A DNA stretch of 36,916 bases. Origin: Planctomycetaceae bacterium. Its GTDB lineage: Bacteria; Planctomycetota; Planctomycetia; Planctomycetales; Planctomycetaceae. The notes below the pieces were generated by a model. It made no database searches and was not told the origin of the DNA. It saw only the letters and a list, made by a program, of their open reading frames with translations. The translations under genes and the position numbers were made by a program. The stretch spans positions 1 to 36,916 of the forward strand of contig PBMZ01000150.1 in the NCBI GenBank assembly GCA_002722955.1. Direction: 5' to 3'. This document shows positions 33,150 through 36,916 of this stretch, one piece after another (positions within the stretch are counted from its first letter, which is position 1; every line of letters starts with the position of its first letter).

Positions 33150-34847
33150 ATGTCAGAAGAAAGTCATCCGAACCAAGCCGCTGAGGTCGCGACTGAAGAC
33201 GGTTCCGAGAACGCGATTGCAGACGAATCCAAGACACCGCGATTTCGCTGGGAGCTTGGATTGGCGATCGTGATTCTTGGTATCTTTGCCGAACTATTTG
33301 TCGTCAACCGCTATTCCGAAGGCCGAGACATACGCTTTGGGGGGACATACCAAGTCTTCTTTTCCGTGTATGTGGTGCTTCCGTCCACGATTCTGTTATT
33401 GGGAATCTGGTGGCTGTTGCTTTCGGGACTACGTTGGTCAACACGCCTGATCGGCACGGCAGTCGCCGTCGTTCTTGTGGGTTCACTGCTGGCCATGTTT
33501 CGCTTCGAGGGCTTCGAAGGCGACATGATCCCGCGTTGGACCTGGCGGCTTGAGAGTTCGGGCGACGAGCGGCTCCAGGAGTTTCTGACAAATCTTTCTT
33601 CCGCCTCCAATGGAAACGGTGCTGACACTGCAAACGAGACAGACGTCGCTTCGCCACCATCGAATCAACCGTTGAATGTCAATGACGGCGATTGGCCGAA
33701 CTTCCGTGGGACCAATTGGGATAGCACAACGAACCAAACAAAGCTCAGCCGCGATTGGCCATCGTCACCGCCCGAGCTAGTTTGGAAGCACCCCAGTGGC
33801 GTGGGTTGGTCTTCTTTCGCTGTGGTTGATGGGTTGGTCTTCACGCAGGAGCAACGCAAGGAAGACGAAGTCACGGTTTGCTACGATCTCAACACCGGCA
33901 ATCAAATCTGGTCTCACGAAGAAGAGATCCGGTTTATCGAAAGTCTCGGCGGTGACGGACCTCGATCAACACCAACAGTGTACGATTCTCGAATTTATAC
34001 ATTAGGTGCTACTGGAATCTTGCAATGCCTGGAGGCTCGCACGGGCGAGCGAGTCTGGTCAGCCGACATCTTAGAGGACGCCGACGCTCTCAATTTGCAG
34101 TGGGCCATGGCGGGATCGCCTTTGATTGTTAACGATTGGGTGATCGTGAATCCCGGCGGCATCGAGGGCTCGTCGATAGCCGCTTATCATCGATTGACGG
34201 GCAAGAAGGTCTGGTCCAGTGGAGATTCGGCCGCCTCGTACAGCACTGCACAGATCGCGGACATCGCAGGCACACAAACGATCGTGATCTACGACGGCGA
34301 TGGAGTGACGGGCTACGCTCTTGCTGATGGCAAAAAGCTATGGGCCTTTCCTTGGACGAACCAACCAAAAATCAACGCGGCCATGCCCTTTATCGACGGC
34401 AACAAAATCCTCGCGGGAACAGGTTACGCTACAGGCAGCATAAGGTTCGAGGTCCGCAACGACGGGGACGAGTGGGTGACCACGACTCTCTGGAAGTCGC
34501 GATTTATGAGACCCAAGTTCAACGATTTCTTAGTGAAAGACGGTTTCGTTTTCGGATTGGATGAGGGCATCATGGCTTGTATCGATTTAGAAACAGGTAA
34601 ACGTCAATGGAAACGCGGCCGTTATGGATACGGTCAACTGTTGCTCTCGAACGATTTGATCATTGTGCTGAGTGACAAGGGCGAGCTAGTGTTGCTCGAA
34701 ACAAACTCGAAACAACACAAGGAGCTTGGTCAGATTGAAGCGGTCGAGGGCAAGACGTGGGCTCACCCGGCGCTCGTCCGCGACCTGATCTTGATCAAGA
34801 GTGAACTTGAAACAGCCTGCTATCGACTTCCGCTGGCTGAGCATTAG
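33150..34847 (+). CDS. Membrane-anchored PQQ-like beta-propeller protein
   Basis: 565 residues. A polar N-terminus (1-32), three membrane helices (about 34-52, 69-91 and 100-117), a low-complexity linker, then a PQQ_2-type eight-bladed propeller (about 180-560) starting DWPNFRGTNWDSTT and showing the repeated blade pattern G-x-x-x-W (DLNTGNQIWSHEE, EARTGERVWSADI, LTGKKVWSSG, DLETGKRQWKRG). Such proteins are frequent in planctomycetes and are usually annotated as PQQ-binding-like; the cofactor is often absent and binding or scaffold roles are as likely as a dehydrogenase. Followed by a compact hairpin at 34859-34891. Confidence 0.9.
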   Translation: MSEESHPNQAAEVATEDGSENAIADESKTPRFRWELGLAIVILGIFAELFVVNRYSEGRDIRFGGTYQVFFSVYVVLPSTILLLGIWWLLLSGLRWSTRLIGTAVAVVLVGSLLAMFRFEGFEGDMIPRWTWRLESSGDERLQEFLTNLSSASNGNGADTANETDVASPPSNQPLNVNDGDWPNFRGTNWDSTTNQTKLSRDWPSSPPELVWKHPSGVGWSSFAVVDGLVFTQEQRKEDEVTVCYDLNTGNQIWSHEEEIRFIESLGGDGPRSTPTVYDSRIYTLGATGILQCLEARTGERVWSADILEDADALNLQWAMAGSPLIVNDWVIVNPGGIEGSSIAAYHRLTGKKVWSSGDSAASYSTAQIADIAGTQTIVIYDGDGVTGYALADGKKLWAFPWTNQPKINAAMPFIDGNKILAGTGYATGSIRFEVRNDGDEWVTTTLWKSRFMRPKFNDFLVKDGFVFGLDEGIMACIDLETGKRQWKRGRYGYGQLLLSNDLIIVLSDKGELVLLETNSKQHKELGQIEAVEGKTWAHPALVRDLILIKSELETACYRLPLAEH

Positions 34848-34858
34848 CCACTCGTACT

Positions 34859-34891
34859 AGAATCCCGGCCTTTGCGAAAAGCCGGGATTCT
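34859..34891 (+). terminator. Compact GC-rich hairpin after the propeller gene
   Basis: AGAATCCCGGC (34859-34869) and GCCGGGATTCT (34881-34891) form a perfect 11-bp stem with an 11-nt loop, 11 bp after the stop codon. No T-tract follows, so it may be a Rho-independent-like signal of low strength or a barrier to exonucleases. Confidence 0.6.
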
Positions 34892-34927
34892 GAAACGTCA
34901 CCGATTACTACCTATTCGGACCTTACC

Positions 34928-36490
34928 ATGCAAAGCTTCCCGATTTTCCAATGTCTTTTCGCGACAATTCTTTTGGTCAACGTCACGTGGGCTCAGCACG
35001 ATCCGCAGCGGAATGCTGTCCGCCTGATTGCTGCTGGCAATTACGACAAGGCGACTAAAGAAATTGGTAAGGGCGAGGAACACTACGAAACCAGCTTTGT
35101 CAAAATGCTGCTGGCATTGAAACAAGGTCAGATCGAAACGGCGGTGGCTCATGCCGACGAGGCTCTCAAGGCAGGCATGCCGTTCGGGCGGCTTGTCGCT
35201 GGACCTCGGCCGGATTTGAAACCGCTCTACTCGACCGACCAGTTCAAAAAGTGGGCCGCCGATCACTCGAAGCTGAAGTTGCTACACGGACCGATGCTTG
35301 GAGCCGTCACGGATTCGGGTGCCTCGATATGGTTGCGGACGGCGCAGGCGGCAAAGGTCAAGATTCAAGTTTCCGTCGGCGACAAAGCAATTGAGACGAT
35401 CGAGCAACTCACTTCGGACAAGTCCGACTTCACAGCAGTTTTTCGTCTCAAGAAGTTGCAGCCTTCAACAGCCTACGACTACCAAGTCGTCATCGATGGT
35501 CAGACCGTTCCAACTAAAGGAACGACCATTCGTACATTTGCCGCGAAGGGTGAAGCGTCCAAATTCAATGTTGGCTTCGGCGGCGGCGCCGGCTACGTCC
35601 CCAAATGGGAGTACATGTGGAATACAATTTCTGCGTTGAAGCCGGACGCTTTCTTGATGCTGGGGGACAATGTCTACATCGATGACCCAACCGAAGCGTT
35701 GACCAACCGGTACTGTTATTATCGCCGGCAGTCTCGCCCCGAGTGGCGTCAGTTTGTGGCTGGCACCAGCATGTTCGCAATTTACGATGACCACGACTTT
35801 GGGATGAACGATTGTGTTCCCGGCCCGGAGATCGAATCGCCGCCGTGGAAGCGAACGGTTTGGAACACTTTCCGGCAGAATTGGGTGAATCCGTATTACG
35901 GTGGTGGGGAAAAGCAACCCGGCTGCTGGCATGATTTCACCATCGGAGACGTTCACTTCATTCTTCTTGACGGCCGCTACTATCGAACTCGCAAGCCAAC
36001 GCCAAGTATGTTGGGCCCCGTCCAAAAGAAATGGCTGTTCGAGACGTTGAAGAAATCCAAGAGCACGTTCAAGGTCTTGTGCTCACCGGTGCCGTGGACC
36101 AAGGGTATCAAACCGGGAAGCCGCGACCCGTGGGATGGCTATGCCGAAGAACGCGAAGAGGTCTTTCGTTTCATCGAGGATAACCGTATCGAGGGCCTGT
36201 TCCTTGTCGCTGCCGACCGACATCGGACCGACTTGAGAATCACGAAGCGTCCCAACGGTTACGATTTGTATGAGTTTGAAAGCTCGAAGCTAACCAATCG
36301 TCACACCCACGGCGTCGTGAAGACTCCTGGCTTGGTGTGGGGCTACAACAAGACATGCTCGTTCGGATGGATGGAGTTCGACACGACTGCTGACGATCCG
36401 AAAGTTCAATTCATAGCGATCACGATCGATGGCGAGCGCGTGCATACGGCCGAACTGCGGCGAAGTCAGTTGCGATCCCGAGGGAATTGA
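34928..36490 (+). CDS. PhoD-like metallophosphoesterase, secreted
   Basis: 520 residues with a Sec signal (MQSFPIFQCLFATILLVNV, cut near TWA). Residues about 25-100 look like TPR-type helices (NYDKATKEIGKGEEHYE). A fibronectin-like domain typical of PhoD N-termini (about 115-205; GAVTDSGASIWLRTA) precedes the phosphoesterase: LGDNVYIDDP, IYDDHDFGMND, ILLDGRYYR and AADRHRTD are the PhoD metal and substrate motifs. Members are alkaline phosphodiesterases or phosphatases. The first Asp-containing motif usual near FGSC is not obvious (GFGGGAGY). No Pho-box was identified. Confidence 0.9.
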   Translation: MQSFPIFQCLFATILLVNVTWAQHDPQRNAVRLIAAGNYDKATKEIGKGEEHYETSFVKMLLALKQGQIETAVAHADEALKAGMPFGRLVAGPRPDLKPLYSTDQFKKWAADHSKLKLLHGPMLGAVTDSGASIWLRTAQAAKVKIQVSVGDKAIETIEQLTSDKSDFTAVFRLKKLQPSTAYDYQVVIDGQTVPTKGTTIRTFAAKGEASKFNVGFGGGAGYVPKWEYMWNTISALKPDAFLMLGDNVYIDDPTEALTNRYCYYRRQSRPEWRQFVAGTSMFAIYDDHDFGMNDCVPGPEIESPPWKRTVWNTFRQNWVNPYYGGGEKQPGCWHDFTIGDVHFILLDGRYYRTRKPTPSMLGPVQKKWLFETLKKSKSTFKVLCSPVPWTKGIKPGSRDPWDGYAEEREEVFRFIEDNRIEGLFLVAADRHRTDLRITKRPNGYDLYEFESSKLTNRHTHGVVKTPGLVWGYNKTCSFGWMEFDTTADDPKVQFIAITIDGERVHTAELRRSQLRSRGN

Positions 36491-36503
36491 TGCCCAATTC
36501 AAT

Positions 36504-36564
36504 GTTTAGCCCGCAGCCGAAGGCGAAGTTTAGATGTTTCCTCGCGTTCGGCTACGGGTTAAAC
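36504..36564. terminator. Hairpin between convergent genes
   Basis: GTTTAGCCCGCAGCCGAAGG... (36504-36526) pairs with 36542-36564 with about three mismatches. It lies between the phosphoesterase stop and the 3' end of the convergent wecB-like gene, so it could end transcription from both sides. The motif (AGCCGAA / TTCGGCT flanked by CCGT and TTTAAC-type arms) also looks like an interspersed repeat. Confidence 0.6.
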
Positions 36565-36574
36565 TATTGATGAG

Positions 36575-36916
36575 CTATTGGATGTATTCATCCAGCGTTT
36601 CGCAGATGCGCTGTGCTGCGTTGCCGTCGCCGTAGGGATTCTCGGCGTGAGCCATCTTGGCGTATGCGGCGGGGGGCATCCAGCAGATCGGTTGCCGCTT
36701 GAACGATCGCGTCTCGTTCCGTTCCGGCATCGATGGCGTTCGGTCGTGTCGCGCATCACCAGAACTGGTTTACCCAAGGTTGGTGCATCTTCTTGTACGC
36801 CACCAGAATCCGTCAGGATCAATGTCGAGCGATCCATTAAGGCGACGAAAGGCAAGTAGCTCTGTGGCGGAATCAAATGCAGATTGTCCAAGCCATCGAG
36901 CAAGCGAAACACGGGC
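36575..36916 (-). pseudogene. wecB: UDP-N-acetylglucosamine 2-epimerase (WecB-like), 3' end, apparently frame-broken
   Basis: Reading leftwards from the edge, the frame encodes [45 protein letters not shown], a clear WecB C-terminal domain. Then it breaks: the expected PEA is missing and [22 protein letters not shown] continues in another frame (about 8 nt lost near 36738), and after a run of six G (36671-36676 on the plus strand) the ending [20 protein letters not shown]...DEYIQ continues in a third frame to a stop at 36575-36577. The usual LVGT segment after AGT is also missing. Two frame changes and one in-frame loss suggest a decayed gene, unless the assembly is faulty here. The normal enzyme makes UDP-ManNAc for surface polysaccharide. 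Confidence 0.75.

Overview
The window looks like a chromosomal stretch of a planctomycete, probably Pirellulales. This rests on gene families seen in it: a DUF1559 pilin-like protein with the H-X9-DG signature, adjacent DUF1552 and DUF1592/1585-type cytochrome genes, a Tat-exported sugar-isomerase-like protein, a PVC-type membrane-bound dehydrogenase, a PQQ-type propeller protein, and many hairpin repeats between genes. The species cannot be named from sequence alone. No rRNA, tRNA, CRISPR array, transposase or phage gene was recognised.

Layout. 1-3066 (minus): a prepilin-peptidase homologue running off the left edge, then a DUF1559 protein and a His-rich lipoprotein in one tight operon. 3178-21660 (plus) is a Tad/Flp pilus region. 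It starts with one Flp-like pilin (3278) and resumes with a close paralogue (11471), followed by cpaB, cpaE, cpaF, tadB, tadC, a DUF192 gene, tadE and tadG. Between the two pilins sit a DUF58 / transglutaminase-like / MoxR operon (4141-8684) and a His-rich lipoprotein plus DUF318-type permease (9071-11162). Several tad genes overlap by four bases, so they are probably translationally coupled. No secretin (CpaC/RcpA) or TadD is visible.

21673-31645 is typical planctomycete catabolic and redox material: a DUF1592-type cytochrome and DUF1552 pair, a Tat-exported TIM-barrel protein, a PVC dehydrogenase without its own haem motif, and a HEAT-cupredoxin-cytochrome c fusion that may supply the electron acceptor. 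31652-36490 holds a pseudo-receiver/PP2C phosphatase, a membrane-anchored PQQ-like propeller and a PhoD-like phosphoesterase. The right edge holds the 3' end of a wecB-like gene that appears frame-broken.

Main points of interest: (1) enzyme homologues that have lost catalytic residues (prepilin peptidase, transglutaminase, receiver domain, SGNH domain); (2) a shared, partly palindromic motif of about 34 bp upstream of both pilins, with a third copy not placed directly before a gene; (3) several large nested palindromes of about 180-205 bp, and one palindrome inside the tadE coding sequence; (4) two operons pairing His-rich lipoproteins with secretory or permease partners; (5) a CpaB homologue enlarged by duplication and a 150-bp in-frame tandem repeat.
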